From: Pseudomonas reinekei
GTDB taxonomy: Bacteria; Pseudomonadota; Gammaproteobacteria; Pseudomonadales; Pseudomonadaceae
Length of the DNA: 62,756 bases
Assembly: GCF_001945365.1 (NCBI RefSeq)
Contig: NZ_MSTQ01000028.1
Span: 1-62,756, forward strand
Reading direction: 5' to 3'
Below, one piece after another: positions 16,848 to 26,468 of this stretch (positions are counted from its first letter, which is position 1; each line of letters starts with the position of its first letter). Both the position numbers and the translations under genes were made by a program. The notes beneath the pieces were generated by a model. The model made no database searches. It was given only the letters and a program-made list of their open reading frames with translations, and had not been told where the DNA came from.

Positions 16848-17600
16848 ATGACTCAAGCGTTTTTTGATGTTGAAGCATTGATCAAGCTGCGAAGCCAGAC
16901 CCGGGCCATTTCCGATGCGCTGAAGGCGCAGGCCTCGGATTATCTGGCGACCCTGGCTTTGCTGATTCGTCCGCAGACGTTTTTCGGTGAGTACCTGCAG
17001 GGTGCGCAACGCAGCAGCGGGCGCGAGACCCAGCATCATTTCAAGGAGCTCAAGGAGCTCTACGACCGCATCGGCTCGACCGCTCCATTCCAGTTGGTCA
17101 ATGAGCTCGAAGTGCCCCTCAACCTGCTCAGTACCACCCCGCAATTGTTTGCGCTGGAGTACGACAAGGTGCTGAGCGCAAGCGGTCAGACCATTCGCAT
17201 CACCAGCCCCGTGCGCTGGGTGGTCGGGTTCAGTTCTTTCGACCTGGCCCGCTTCCGCGCCATCATCAAAGACCCCAATCGCAGCAGCGCCGAGTTGTAC
17301 CGCTTCGTGGTGCATTACCTGGTGCTGTTCTACTGCCTGAGCAAATCACCCGGCATCAGCCGCTTGCTCGAAGGCTTGCGTTTCCCCGTCAGTTTCGAAC
17401 GCTTGAAGGAGTTCGGCGACCTGCCCTTCTGCGTCATCAGCTCGCCGGTTCGCTCGCAGTTGCCCGACGAGGCCGTGATCCGCAGCAGCACCCAGATTGC
17501 CGGCAACACCAGTTTCGAAGAGCTGGTGGGGCACGCCAACATCATGGAAATGAACGATGAAATCCGTCAGCGCCTGCTGCTGACGATCGAAGGAATGTAA
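16848..17600 (+). CDS. T6SS accessory protein, TagB-like (first gene of the operon)
   Basis: A 250-residue soluble protein, mostly helical by sequence, with no signal peptide (starts MTQAFFDVEALIKLRSQTRA). The ATG at 16848 lies 9 bases after AAGGA; a GTG 21 bases upstream is less likely. It precedes tssB by 68 bases. In Pseudomonas T6SS clusters with short-form TssA, a gene at this position encodes the sheath-stabilising partner of TssA (called TagB in the P. putida K1 system, as far as I recall). The short TssA at the end of this operon fits that pairing. Assignment is from position and context, not from a motif. Confidence 0.55.
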   Translation: MTQAFFDVEALIKLRSQTRAISDALKAQASDYLATLALLIRPQTFFGEYLQGAQRSSGRETQHHFKELKELYDRIGSTAPFQLVNELEVPLNLLSTTPQLFALEYDKVLSASGQTIRITSPVRWVVGFSSFDLARFRAIIKDPNRSSAELYRFVVHYLVLFYCLSKSPGISRLLEGLRFPVSFERLKEFGDLPFCVISSPVRSQLPDEAVIRSSTQIAGNTSFEELVGHANIMEMNDEIRQRLLLTIEGM

Positions 17601-17668
17601 CGCGCTCGGCCAACCATTGAACCGACACGCAAACGACTTGCAGCGAATTGTTCGCACAGGAGATCACG

Positions 17669-18202
17669 ATGGCGAAGAAGGAAAGTACCCAGCACAAACT
17701 CGACCGCGTTCGCGCGCCTCGGGTCCATATCACCTACGACGTGGATATCGGTGACGCTCAGGAAAAGAAAGAGCTGCCCTTTGTCGTCGGTGTGCTGGGC
17801 GATTTCTCCGGCAACCCGCTGGAGCCGCTGCCGAAGCTCAAGGACCGCAAGTTCATTTTCATCGATCGCGACAACTTCAATGGCGTGCTCAAGGGCATCA
17901 AGCCGCGCCTGACCTACCGCGTCGACAACACCCTGGCGAAAAACGGCACGCAGCTGGGTGTCGAGCTCAACTTCAACGCACTGGAAGACTTTGAACCGCA
18001 GAACGTGGTCAAGCAGGTCGAGCCGCTGCGCAAACTGCTGGAAGTGCGCAACAAGCTGGCGGACCTGCGCAACAAGATGGGCGGCAACGACAAGCTCGAA
18101 GAGCTGTTGATGGACGTGTTGCAGAACACCGAGAAGTTGAAAACCCTGGGCAAGGAATTCGGTCGCGAAGCCGCCATTCCAGCCACCGACGGCAAAGCGT
18201 AG
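17669..18202 (+). CDS. tssB: T6SS sheath small subunit TssB (VipA)
   Basis: 177 residues. TssB pairs with TssC to build the contractile sheath. Family blocks seen: APRVHITYDVDIGDAQEKKE near the start, LPFVVGVLGDFSGNP, KFIFIDRDNFNGVL, and the C-terminal helix with LLEVRNKLADLRNKMGGND. ATG 17669 follows ACAGGAG; the upstream in-frame ATG lacks a ribosome binding site. It is followed by tssC after 10 bases. Confidence 0.97.
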   Translation: MAKKESTQHKLDRVRAPRVHITYDVDIGDAQEKKELPFVVGVLGDFSGNPLEPLPKLKDRKFIFIDRDNFNGVLKGIKPRLTYRVDNTLAKNGTQLGVELNFNALEDFEPQNVVKQVEPLRKLLEVRNKLADLRNKMGGNDKLEELLMDVLQNTEKLKTLGKEFGREAAIPATDGKA

Positions 18203-18212
18203 GAGCCTGACG

Positions 18213-19715
18213 ATGAACGACAAGCAAACCGTGACTCAACAGGACAGCGAACTGGTTGAAGTGGAAAACTTCACCGCGCAATCCTCGCTGCTCGACAGCA
18301 TCATTTCGCAAAGCCGCGTCGCCCGCTCCGAAACCGAGCGCAGCCGTACCCGTGACCTGATTGGCGAGTTGGTCAACCAGATCCTTGAAGGCGAAATGAC
18401 GCCGAGCAAGGACCTGATCGCCGTGCTCGATGCGCGCATCGCCGAAATCGACGCGATGCTTTCCGAGCAGATGAACGAGATCATGCACGCCAGCGAATTC
18501 CAGCAGCTGGAAGCGTCCTGGCGCGGCCTGAAGTATCAGGTCGACCAGACCGAAACCAGCACCACGCTGAAGATTCACTTGCTCAATGCGTCGAAAAAAG
18601 ACCTGGTGCGCGATCTCAAGGCTGCCTCCGAATTCGACCAGAGCGCGCTGTTCAAGAAGATCTACGAAGAAGAGTACGGCACCTTCGGTGGTGCACCGTT
18701 CGGCATGCTGCTGGGTGACTATGAGTTCAACCGCAGCCCGGAAGACATGTACCTGCTCGAAGAGATTTCCCATGTCGCCGCGGCCGCCCATGCGCCGTTC
18801 ATCTCGGCGGCCTCGCCTGAGCTGTTCGGCTGGGACTCGTTTACCGACATGTCCGGCCCACGGGATCTGGCGAAGATTTTCGATACCGTTGAATACGCCA
18901 AGTGGAAGTCGTTCCGCGCCTCCGAAGACTCGCGGTATGTCGGCCTGACCCTGCCCCACGTGCTCGGTCGCCTGCCTTACGGCCCGGATACCACGCCGGT
19001 CGAAGAATTCAACTTTGTCGAAAGTGTCGACGGACGCGACCACAACAAATACCTGTGGATGAACGCCGCCTACGCGCTGGGCACCCGGGTCACCGATGCG
19101 TTTTCCCGTTACGGCTGGTGCGTGGCCATCCGTGGTGTCGAAGGGGGTGGCCTGGTTGAAGGCTTGCCAACCCACACCTTCAAGACCGACGACGGCGAAA
19201 TCGCCCTCAAGTGTCCGACCGAGATCGCCATCACCGACCGCCGCGAGAAAGAGCTGTCGGACCTCGGTTTCATTCCGCTGGTGCACTGCAAAGGCACGGA
19301 CTACGCCGCGTTCTTCGGCACCCAGTCAGCGCAGAAGCAGAAGCAATACAACACCGACATCGCCAACGCCAACGCCCGGCTTTCCGCGCAATTGCAGTAC
19401 ATCTTCGCCACTTCGCGCATCGCGCACTACATGAAGGCGATCATGCGCGACAAGATCGGCAGCTTCGCCTCGCGCAAGGACGTCGAGCTGTTCCTCAACA
19501 AGTGGCTGTCGAGCTACGTGTTGCTGGACGACACCGCCAGCCAGGAAGCCAAGGCCAAGTTCCCGCTGCGCGAAGCCCGTGCCGAGGTGTTCGAAGTACC
19601 GGGCAAACCAGGCGTCTACAAGGCCGTGACGTACCTGCGCCCGCACTATCAACTGGACGAACTGACCGCGTCGTTGCGCCTGGTCGCTGAATTGCCGCAA
19701 TCGACCCGCGGCTGA
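18213..19715 (+). CDS. tssC: T6SS sheath large subunit TssC (VipB)
   Basis: 500 residues, the usual length. It carries the TssC/EvpB blocks: ILDARIAEIDAMLSEQ-like (here VLDARIAEIDAMLSEQM), FQQLEASWRGLKYQVDQ, GAPFGMLLGDYEFNRSP, and the conserved C-terminal KAVTYLRPHYQLDELTASLR. It forms the outer sheath with TssB in the cytosol and is recognised by ClpV through TssB/TssC after contraction. Confidence 0.98.
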   Translation: MNDKQTVTQQDSELVEVENFTAQSSLLDSIISQSRVARSETERSRTRDLIGELVNQILEGEMTPSKDLIAVLDARIAEIDAMLSEQMNEIMHASEFQQLEASWRGLKYQVDQTETSTTLKIHLLNASKKDLVRDLKAASEFDQSALFKKIYEEEYGTFGGAPFGMLLGDYEFNRSPEDMYLLEEISHVAAAAHAPFISAASPELFGWDSFTDMSGPRDLAKIFDTVEYAKWKSFRASEDSRYVGLTLPHVLGRLPYGPDTTPVEEFNFVESVDGRDHNKYLWMNAAYALGTRVTDAFSRYGWCVAIRGVEGGGLVEGLPTHTFKTDDGEIALKCPTEIAITDRREKELSDLGFIPLVHCKGTDYAAFFGTQSAQKQKQYNTDIANANARLSAQLQYIFATSRIAHYMKAIMRDKIGSFASRKDVELFLNKWLSSYVLLDDTASQEAKAKFPLREARAEVFEVPGKPGVYKAVTYLRPHYQLDELTASLRLVAELPQSTRG

Positions 19716-19740
19716 TCGAGCACATTGCCAGGGAGGCAAT

Positions 19741-20223
19741 ATGACAAATCAACACAAGCTGTTGCCCTCATTGCTGGACCGATTGCTGGACGATCGTCCG
19801 CACCAGTCCATCGAAGCGTCATCGCAACGCTTGTGTTCGCTGGCCGATTACAAGGCCAGCATCGTTCGCGACCTGGAAATCCTGGTCAACACTCGCCAGT
19901 CCCTGGTCGCCAACGAGCTGGACGATTTCGTCAATCTGAGCGGCAGCATCCTCGATTACGGCATGCCGGATTTCACCAGCCGCAGCGTGCTTGATCCAAA
20001 GGATCGTCTGTTGATTCAGCGGCAACTCGAGAAAGCGATCAGCGACGGCGACCGGCGCTTTCGCAGCGTCAAAGTCCAACTGCTCGCGCAACAAACCGGC
20101 CAACGCATGCTGACCTTTCGCGTGGATGCCGTCTTGCGTCTGCAAGACGTCAACCGGCAGGTGTCCTTCGACGCCGTGCTGCAGGTCAACACCCAGGAAT
20201 ACAAAGTGCAGAACCTCAACTGA
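19741..20223 (+). CDS. tssE: T6SS baseplate protein TssE
   Basis: 160 residues with the gp25-like domain: LLDRLLDDRP at the start, YKASIVRDLEILVNTR, VANELDDFVNLSGSILDYG and FDAVLQVNTQEYKV at the end. TssE joins TssF and TssG in the baseplate wedge that nucleates the sheath. ATG 19741 follows GGGAGGC, and its stop overlaps the tssF start by one base (TGATG), implying coupled translation. Confidence 0.95.
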   Translation: MTNQHKLLPSLLDRLLDDRPHQSIEASSQRLCSLADYKASIVRDLEILVNTRQSLVANELDDFVNLSGSILDYGMPDFTSRSVLDPKDRLLIQRQLEKAISDGDRRFRSVKVQLLAQQTGQRMLTFRVDAVLRLQDVNRQVSFDAVLQVNTQEYKVQNLN

Positions 20224-22055
20224 TGCTCGACGATCTGCTGCCCTATTACGAAAAGGAACTGTCGCACCTGCGCTTTTTGGGCCAGGAGTTTGCGAGCCAG
20301 TATCCGAAAATCGCTTCGCGGTTGCTCATCGAGGGCGATAACTGCGAAGACCCGCACACCGAGCGCTTGATCGAAGCGTTCTCGTTCCTCTCTGCGCGGG
20401 TGCACAAAAAACTCGACGACGAACTGCCGGAAATCGTCGAATCGTTTCTTGAAGTGCTGTACCCGCACTACCTGCGCCCTACCCCGTCGATGTCGATCGT
20501 CGAGTTCAACCTGGGCAAGCAGGAAAAAGTTACCGAAGCCTTCCGCGTTCCTCGGCACACAGAGCTCAGTGCCAATCCGATCGAAGGCGTGGTGTGTAAA
20601 TTCCGCACCTGCTACCCGGTCGAACTGTGGCCGGTGGCGGTGCAACAGGCGTCGTTCATCGAGTTGGAACGCTCGGCGTTCAACGGCCACAGCGCTGACC
20701 TGGTCGCGCGCTTGCGCATTGGCCTGGCGGCGACGTCCGATGTGATGTTCGGCAAGATGGAGCTCGACAGCCTGCGATTTTTCCTCGACGGCGAAAGCAC
20801 GTTGATGCTGCAGTTGTACGAACTGCTGTTCAACAACCTGGCCAAGGCCACGTTGAGCTTCGAGGATCAAGGGCGAAGCCGCGAGGTGGTCTTGCCGGCC
20901 AATGCGTTGAAAGCGGTCGGTTACGGCCTGGACGAAGGGCTGGTGGATTACTCGGAGCGTTCGTTCCTCGGGTATCGCTTGCTGCACGAATACTTCACCT
21001 TCCCCGACAAGTTCATGTTCTTCGACCTGTCCGGTTTTGCACGCATTCTGGCGGGCAAGGAAATCAAGCAAGTCGAGGTCAATTTCTACTTTTCCGACTA
21101 CGACCTCAGCGATCGCCTGGCGCGCCTGACGCAAAATATCGGCCGCAATAACTTCAAGCTCAATTGCACGCCGATCATCAACCTGTTCCGCCAGCAGGCC
21201 GAGCCGGTCAAGTTGACCCACGCCCAGCACGAGTACGCGGTGACGCCGGATGTGCGTCTGCAAAGCTCGGCTGAAGTGGTGTCGATTGATCGCGTGCGGC
21301 GCGTGCGCAAGGTCGGCGGTATCGATCAGGTCGGCACGTGCCATCCGTTTTTCGAACCCCGGGGCGATCAAGGCCCCGGCCAAAGTTTCTGGATTGCCCG
21401 GCGCCGCGCCGTGCACACCGGCCAGCGTGACGGCTCGAACGTGTTTATCCGGGTGGTGGACCGCGAACTGGGTTTGCTGGAGGCCAACAACGATACGTTG
21501 AGCATCCGCCTGACCTGCAGCAACCGCGACCTGCCGCTGATGCTGCCGTTCGGGGGCGAGCGCGGCGATTTCAATATTCCCGGCAACTCGGTGATCAAAG
21601 ACATCCGCTGCCTGCGCAAACCTACCGCCACTGCCCGGGTGCCGCTGGGCAACGGGGTGATCTGGCGGCTGATTTCGCACCTGTCGCTGAACCACATGTC
21701 GCTGGTCTCCCGTGGTCGCGAAGTGCTGCTGGAGCTGTTGTCGCTCTACAACTACCGCAACGTGTCAGCCATCCGCAAACAGATCAACGGCATCGTTTCG
21801 GTGAGCAGCGAACCGGTGGTTGCACGCATCGGTCACCCGCGGCCGAACTTCGTTCGCGGCGTCGGCATCACCCTCAATTTCGATGAAAGCCAATACACCG
21901 GCAGCGGTGTGTTTTTGTTCGGCATGGTGCTCGATCACTTCTTTGGTCAGTACTGCTCCATGAACAGCTTTACCCAATTAACCCTTCGCACCTTGCAGCG
22001 CGAAAAGAGAGTCGTCCAATGGCCACCGCGAACCGGCGATCAACCCCTGGTCTGA
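20223..22055 (+). CDS. tssF: T6SS baseplate protein TssF
   Basis: 610 residues. The start LLPYYEKELSHLRFLGQEFA is the TssF signature, followed by YPKIASRL and ERLIEAFSFLSARVHKKLDD, and the C-terminal LPFGGERGDFNIPG and FFGQYCSMNSFTQL. It forms the baseplate wedge with TssG and TssE. It overlaps tssE by one base and tssG by 37. Confidence 0.97.
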   Translation: MLDDLLPYYEKELSHLRFLGQEFASQYPKIASRLLIEGDNCEDPHTERLIEAFSFLSARVHKKLDDELPEIVESFLEVLYPHYLRPTPSMSIVEFNLGKQEKVTEAFRVPRHTELSANPIEGVVCKFRTCYPVELWPVAVQQASFIELERSAFNGHSADLVARLRIGLAATSDVMFGKMELDSLRFFLDGESTLMLQLYELLFNNLAKATLSFEDQGRSREVVLPANALKAVGYGLDEGLVDYSERSFLGYRLLHEYFTFPDKFMFFDLSGFARILAGKEIKQVEVNFYFSDYDLSDRLARLTQNIGRNNFKLNCTPIINLFRQQAEPVKLTHAQHEYAVTPDVRLQSSAEVVSIDRVRRVRKVGGIDQVGTCHPFFEPRGDQGPGQSFWIARRRAVHTGQRDGSNVFIRVVDRELGLLEANNDTLSIRLTCSNRDLPLMLPFGGERGDFNIPGNSVIKDIRCLRKPTATARVPLGNGVIWRLISHLSLNHMSLVSRGREVLLELLSLYNYRNVSAIRKQINGIVSVSSEPVVARIGHPRPNFVRGVGITLNFDESQYTGSGVFLFGMVLDHFFGQYCSMNSFTQLTLRTLQREKRVVQWPPRTGDQPLV

Positions 22056-23089
22056 TTGACCAGGCACGGGCTGAGCCGCACCGATTCGAGTTTTTCCAAT
22101 TGGTGCGCTTGCTTCGCCTGCACTACAGCAGAACCGGGCGCATGGACCTGGAAACCCGACCGCACGAAGACCCTTTGCGTTTTCGCTCGCAGCTGTCGCT
22201 CAACTTCCCGGCCAGTGAAGTCAGCGACTTGCAGTTCGAGCGCGAAGGCAAAGTGTCGGTGGCCGGCCTGCCGCTGTCCGAGGTGCAGGTCACGTTCATG
22301 GGGCTGGTGGGGCCGTCGGGTGTCTTGCCGCGCCCGTACACTGAGTTGTTGATCGAGCGACACATCCAGTACCGGGATGACGCGGCGCACGCCTTTCTCG
22401 ACATCTTTTCGCACCGCATGACCACGCTGTTCTACGAGGCCTGGCAAAAGTACAAGTTTTACATCGAGTACGAGCGCAACGGCAGCTCGGATTTCGACCG
22501 CTATCTGCTCAATCTGGTGGGTTTCGGCCCCGAGGCGCAGAAGCAGAAGTTCGACAGACAAGGCTCGCCCCTGCGTCGTGAATTGTTCAGCTATTTCTCC
22601 GGCCTGTTCGCCCAGAAGCCACGCAACGCCTTGAACCTGGAAGTGATGCTCAGCTTCTATTTTTCGCTGCCGTTCAAGGTCAAGCCGTTTGCCGGGCGCT
22701 GGCTCAAACTCGATGCCAGCCAATGCACGCAACTGGGCCGCAAGAACGCCGTGCTCGGGCAAAGTGCCGTCGCCGGTAACCGGGTCTGGGATTATCAATC
22801 GTGCGTGCGCATCGAGACGGCCCCACTGGAACTGGCTGACTATCAACGCTTGCAGCCGGGCGCCGTCGACTACCAGAAACTGCTGGAACTGGTGCGTTTC
22901 TATGTCGGTGCCGAGCTCGACTTCCAGCTGGCGCCCAAGCTCAAAACCCAAGCCGTACCCGTGGCCCGCCTCGGTCGCCAGGGCAACGTTTCGCTGGGCC
23001 GGCTCGGCTGGCTCAAACGACCAGGCGTCGACGTGGAACCCTCCCGTTGCGCGCTCTTCCACATTCCTTTTGATGGGGTCTCCCTGTGA
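22019..23089 (+). CDS. tssG: T6SS baseplate protein TssG
   Basis: 356 residues with the TssG layout: PHRFEFFQLVRLL near the start, SLNFPASEVSDLQF, VTFMGLVGPSGVLP-type block, the HAFLDIFSHRM motif and the C-terminal LGRLGWLKRPG. It is the partner of TssF in the wedge. The start overlaps tssF by 37 bases, and the end overlaps tssH by 4. Confidence 0.97.
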   Translation: MATANRRSTPGLIDQARAEPHRFEFFQLVRLLRLHYSRTGRMDLETRPHEDPLRFRSQLSLNFPASEVSDLQFEREGKVSVAGLPLSEVQVTFMGLVGPSGVLPRPYTELLIERHIQYRDDAAHAFLDIFSHRMTTLFYEAWQKYKFYIEYERNGSSDFDRYLLNLVGFGPEAQKQKFDRQGSPLRRELFSYFSGLFAQKPRNALNLEVMLSFYFSLPFKVKPFAGRWLKLDASQCTQLGRKNAVLGQSAVAGNRVWDYQSCVRIETAPLELADYQRLQPGAVDYQKLLELVRFYVGAELDFQLAPKLKTQAVPVARLGRQGNVSLGRLGWLKRPGVDVEPSRCALFHIPFDGVSL

Positions 23090-25689
23090 ACCTGAAGTCC
23101 CTGTTCGCCAAGCTGAACGACACCAGCCGCACCGCCACCGAAAGTGCCGCGGCGCTTTGTCTGTCGGAACACCACTACGATGTCGAAGTGGAGCACCTGT
23201 TGTTGCAGTTGCTCGACAGCAACGACAACGACCTGCCAGCCATCCTGCGCCATTACGACGTGGTGCCTGAGCGTTTGCAGGCACAATTGGTGACGGCACT
23301 GGGGACCTTCAAGAAAGGCAATACCCGCACCCCGGCGCTGTCCCCGCACCTGACCCGCATGATCGAACAGGCGTGGGTGCTGGCCTCCATCGAGTTCGGC
23401 CAGGCGCAGATCCGTACCGGTCATCTGCTACAGGCTTTGCTTGATGACGATGAACTGCGCCGGGTGGTGATCGCGGGTGCGGCCGAGCTGGAGAAGATCA
23501 ACGCCGACGATTTACGGGTGAACCTCAACGCATTGGTAGAAGGCAGTGCCGAATCGAAACAGGCCAAGGCGCTGGACACGTCCGGCGGCGCCAGCGCCAA
23601 CCCGGTAAAAGGCAACGGCAAAACCCCGGCCCTTGATCAATACACCATCAACCTCACGCAAAGTGCGCGCGAAGGCCGGATCGATCCGGTGCTCGGTCGC
23701 GAGTTCGAGGTGCGGCAGATGGTCGACATCCTGACCCGCCGCCGCCAGAACAACCCGATCCTCACCGGTGAAGCCGGCGTCGGCAAAACCGCCGTGGTCG
23801 AAGGCCTGGCCCTGCGCATCACCCAGGGTGACGTGCCGTCGGTGCTCAAGGGCGTGGCCATCCACACATTGGACCTGGGCTTGTTGCAGGCCGGTGCCGG
23901 GGTGAAGGGCGAGTTCGAAAACCGCCTCAAGTCAGTCATCGAAGAAACCAAACGCAGCCTGCACCCGATCATTCTATTCATCGACGAAGCGCACACCCTG
24001 ATTGGCTCGGGCGGCCAGGCCGGGCAGAACGATGCGGCCAACCTGCTCAAGCCAGCCCTGGCTCGCGGCGAACTGCGCACTATCGCGGCGACCACCTGGG
24101 CCGAGTACAAGAAGTACTTCGAAAAGGATGCCGCCCTGGCCCGCCGCTTCCAGGTGGTGAAAGTCGAAGAGCCGGACGAAGACAAGGCGATCCACATGCT
24201 GCGTGGCCTGCTGGCCAAGATGCAGGAACACCACAAAGTCACGGTGATGGACGAAGCGCTGGTGCAGGCCGTGCGCCTGTCCAATCGCTACATCACCGGG
24301 CGCCAGTTGCCGGACAAAGCCGTCAGCGTGCTGGACACCGCTTGCGCCCGGGTCGCCCTGGGGCAATCGGCGCAGCCCGGGCCGCTGGAAGACTGCAAGC
24401 GTCAGATCGACAATTTGCAGGCGGAAATCTCGGTACTGCAGCAGGAAGCCGCCAAAGGCAGCGACCACGCCCGACGCCTGAGCACCCTCAACGCCGAACT
24501 GCTGAACGAACAGCAGACCCGCGACGCCCTCGAGCAACAATGGCAACGGGAACTGCAACTGGTCGAGCAACTGGGTGCCCTCAGCCACCCGGAAAATCAA
24601 TCACCCGATGCCCTCGAGATTGCCGCCGTACGCGCCGAGCTGATCAGCGTCCAGGGCGAGCAACCGCTGGTGCATGCCCTGGTGGATGGCGGCACCATCG
24701 GCGAAGTGATCTCCGGCTGGACCGGCATCCCGCTGGGCAAGATGCTGCGCGACGAAATCGAAACCGTGCAGCGCCTGCCAGCGCTGCTGGGCGAACGCGT
24801 GCTTGGCCAGGACCATGCGCTGCACGAAATCGGCAAGCGCATCAAGATTTCCCGCGCCCGCATGGAAGACCCGAACAAACCGATCGGCGTGTTCCTGTTG
24901 CTCGGTCCGAGTGGCGTCGGCAAGACCGAAACCGCACTGGCGCTGGCCGACACCCTGTACGGCGGCGAACGCAACGTCATCACCATCAACATGTCCGAGT
25001 ACCAGGAAGCCCATACGGTCTCCAGCCTCAAGGGCTCGCCGCCGGGTTACGTCGGTTATGGCGAAGGCGGCGTGCTGACCGAGGCCGTGCGGCGCAAGCC
25101 TTACAGCGTGGTGTTGCTCGATGAAGTGGAAAAGGCCCACCCGGACGTGCTCGAACTGTTTTTCCAGGTGTTCGACAAAGGCGTGCTGGATGACGGCGAG
25201 GGTCGCGAGATCAACTTCCGTAATACCGTGATCATCCTCACGTCCAACACCGGCACCGACCGCATCATGCAGTGGTGCCTCAATGCACAGCCGCAACCGA
25301 CGCCGGAAGCCATCGTCGAAGGGCTGCGCGACGAACTGAATCAGGTGTTCAAGCCAGCCTTCCTCGGTCGCCTGACCATCGTCCCGTATTACCCGGTCAA
25401 GGACGCGATTCTGGAGCGCATCGTCGCCCTCAAGCTGGAGCGCATTCGTCAGCGTTTCGAACGCAACCATCAGGCCGTCCTCAGCTATGACGAGGCACTG
25501 GCCAAAGCCATCGCCTCACGCTGCACCGAGGTCGACAGCGGCGCCCGCAACATCGACAACATTTTGTCCAAGACCCTGATGCCGGAACTGGCGCAACGGG
25601 TACTGGAGCGCATGGCGCAGGACAAACCGATCCAGAGTTTGAACATCGAGTTGGGCAGCGATGGCGATTTCGCCTATCGCCTGTCCTGA
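23086..25689 (+). CDS. clpV: T6SS AAA+ ATPase TssH/ClpV
   Basis: 867 residues. The ClpN-like N-domain (about 1-150) binds contracted sheath. The first AAA+ module has Walker A GEAGVGKT at 228-235 and Walker B IILFIDEAH. After the middle coiled region (about 415-530) the second module has GPSGVGKT at 607-614 and SVVLLDEVEKAHPD. It disassembles the contracted TssBC sheath for reuse. The start is GTG at 23086, overlapping the tssG stop (GTGA), which indicates coupling. Confidence 0.98.
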   Translation: MNLKSLFAKLNDTSRTATESAAALCLSEHHYDVEVEHLLLQLLDSNDNDLPAILRHYDVVPERLQAQLVTALGTFKKGNTRTPALSPHLTRMIEQAWVLASIEFGQAQIRTGHLLQALLDDDELRRVVIAGAAELEKINADDLRVNLNALVEGSAESKQAKALDTSGGASANPVKGNGKTPALDQYTINLTQSAREGRIDPVLGREFEVRQMVDILTRRRQNNPILTGEAGVGKTAVVEGLALRITQGDVPSVLKGVAIHTLDLGLLQAGAGVKGEFENRLKSVIEETKRSLHPIILFIDEAHTLIGSGGQAGQNDAANLLKPALARGELRTIAATTWAEYKKYFEKDAALARRFQVVKVEEPDEDKAIHMLRGLLAKMQEHHKVTVMDEALVQAVRLSNRYITGRQLPDKAVSVLDTACARVALGQSAQPGPLEDCKRQIDNLQAEISVLQQEAAKGSDHARRLSTLNAELLNEQQTRDALEQQWQRELQLVEQLGALSHPENQSPDALEIAAVRAELISVQGEQPLVHALVDGGTIGEVISGWTGIPLGKMLRDEIETVQRLPALLGERVLGQDHALHEIGKRIKISRARMEDPNKPIGVFLLLGPSGVGKTETALALADTLYGGERNVITINMSEYQEAHTVSSLKGSPPGYVGYGEGGVLTEAVRRKPYSVVLLDEVEKAHPDVLELFFQVFDKGVLDDGEGREINFRNTVIILTSNTGTDRIMQWCLNAQPQPTPEAIVEGLRDELNQVFKPAFLGRLTIVPYYPVKDAILERIVALKLERIRQRFERNHQAVLSYDEALAKAIASRCTEVDSGARNIDNILSKTLMPELAQRVLERMAQDKPIQSLNIELGSDGDFAYRLS

Positions 25690-25712
25690 CCGGGCATTTA
25701 CAGGTAGTGGTC

Positions 25713-26468
25713 ATGGATAACAGACATACAGGGAAGCGTTGCGCGAAAGCGGCATGGGCAAAAAGCCTGACGGCGGTGGCGGTGATGCTCGCGCTGACGG
25801 CGTGTGGCGTGACCGATCGGGTCAGCAAACGGGTCGACGACACATGGGCCGGCGACATGCTGTTCGATGACACCGAAAAAGTCATCCTGACGTCCGACGG
25901 CGGCAACCAGCTCAATCCCGACGCGGCCGGCCAACCGCTGTCCGTGGTGCTGCGTGTCTACCAACTGACTTCGCTTGAACGCTTTTCGTCGGTTGACGCG
26001 GACTCATTGTGGGACGACCCGCAAAAAGCACTCGGCAACACCCTGATCGAGAACCGCGAAATCACCTTGTTGCCAGGAATGGGCCAGGTCGACAAATGGC
26101 CGCTGAACAAGGCCACGGGTTATGTCGGCGTCGCGGCTTTTTTCCGCACTGACGAGAACAGCCGCTGGAAGGTCGCGTTTGACGCCAACTCCCTGCGCAA
26201 GGACGGCATCTGGTTCTCATCCAACGGACTGCGTGTGCTGGTGGACAACAACACGGTGTCCGCCGTCAGCGGCGTCGACGTGCTGAACAAACCCAAGAGC
26301 GAAGGACAACTCGCCAAAGCCTCCGCCCTGCCCGACCAACAGGCCCAGCCGACCCTGACCCAACGGGTTCAGGACGCCGTGATCGAAAAAGCCCAGGACG
26401 AGGCCGCCGGCTCCGCGCAAAAAGCGCTGGACTCGAAATTGAATTCATTTTTGGAAGGCGCTCAATGA
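25713..26468 (+). CDS. tssJ: T6SS outer-membrane lipoprotein TssJ
   Basis: 251 residues. The signal peptide ends in lipobox LTAC with Cys31, followed by G-V-T. The mature part has the TssJ fold pattern (LNPDAAGQPLSVVLRVYQL, FRTDENSRWKVAF), plus a longer C-terminal tail (about 190-251) rich in Ala, Gln and Lys than in minimal TssJ. It anchors TssM to the outer membrane. ATG 25713 is preferred over GTG 25707 for spacing from AGGTAG. Confidence 0.93.
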   Translation: MDNRHTGKRCAKAAWAKSLTAVAVMLALTACGVTDRVSKRVDDTWAGDMLFDDTEKVILTSDGGNQLNPDAAGQPLSVVLRVYQLTSLERFSSVDADSLWDDPQKALGNTLIENREITLLPGMGQVDKWPLNKATGYVGVAAFFRTDENSRWKVAFDANSLRKDGIWFSSNGLRVLVDNNTVSAVSGVDVLNKPKSEGQLAKASALPDQQAQPTLTQRVQDAVIEKAQDEAAGSAQKALDSKLNSFLEGAQ

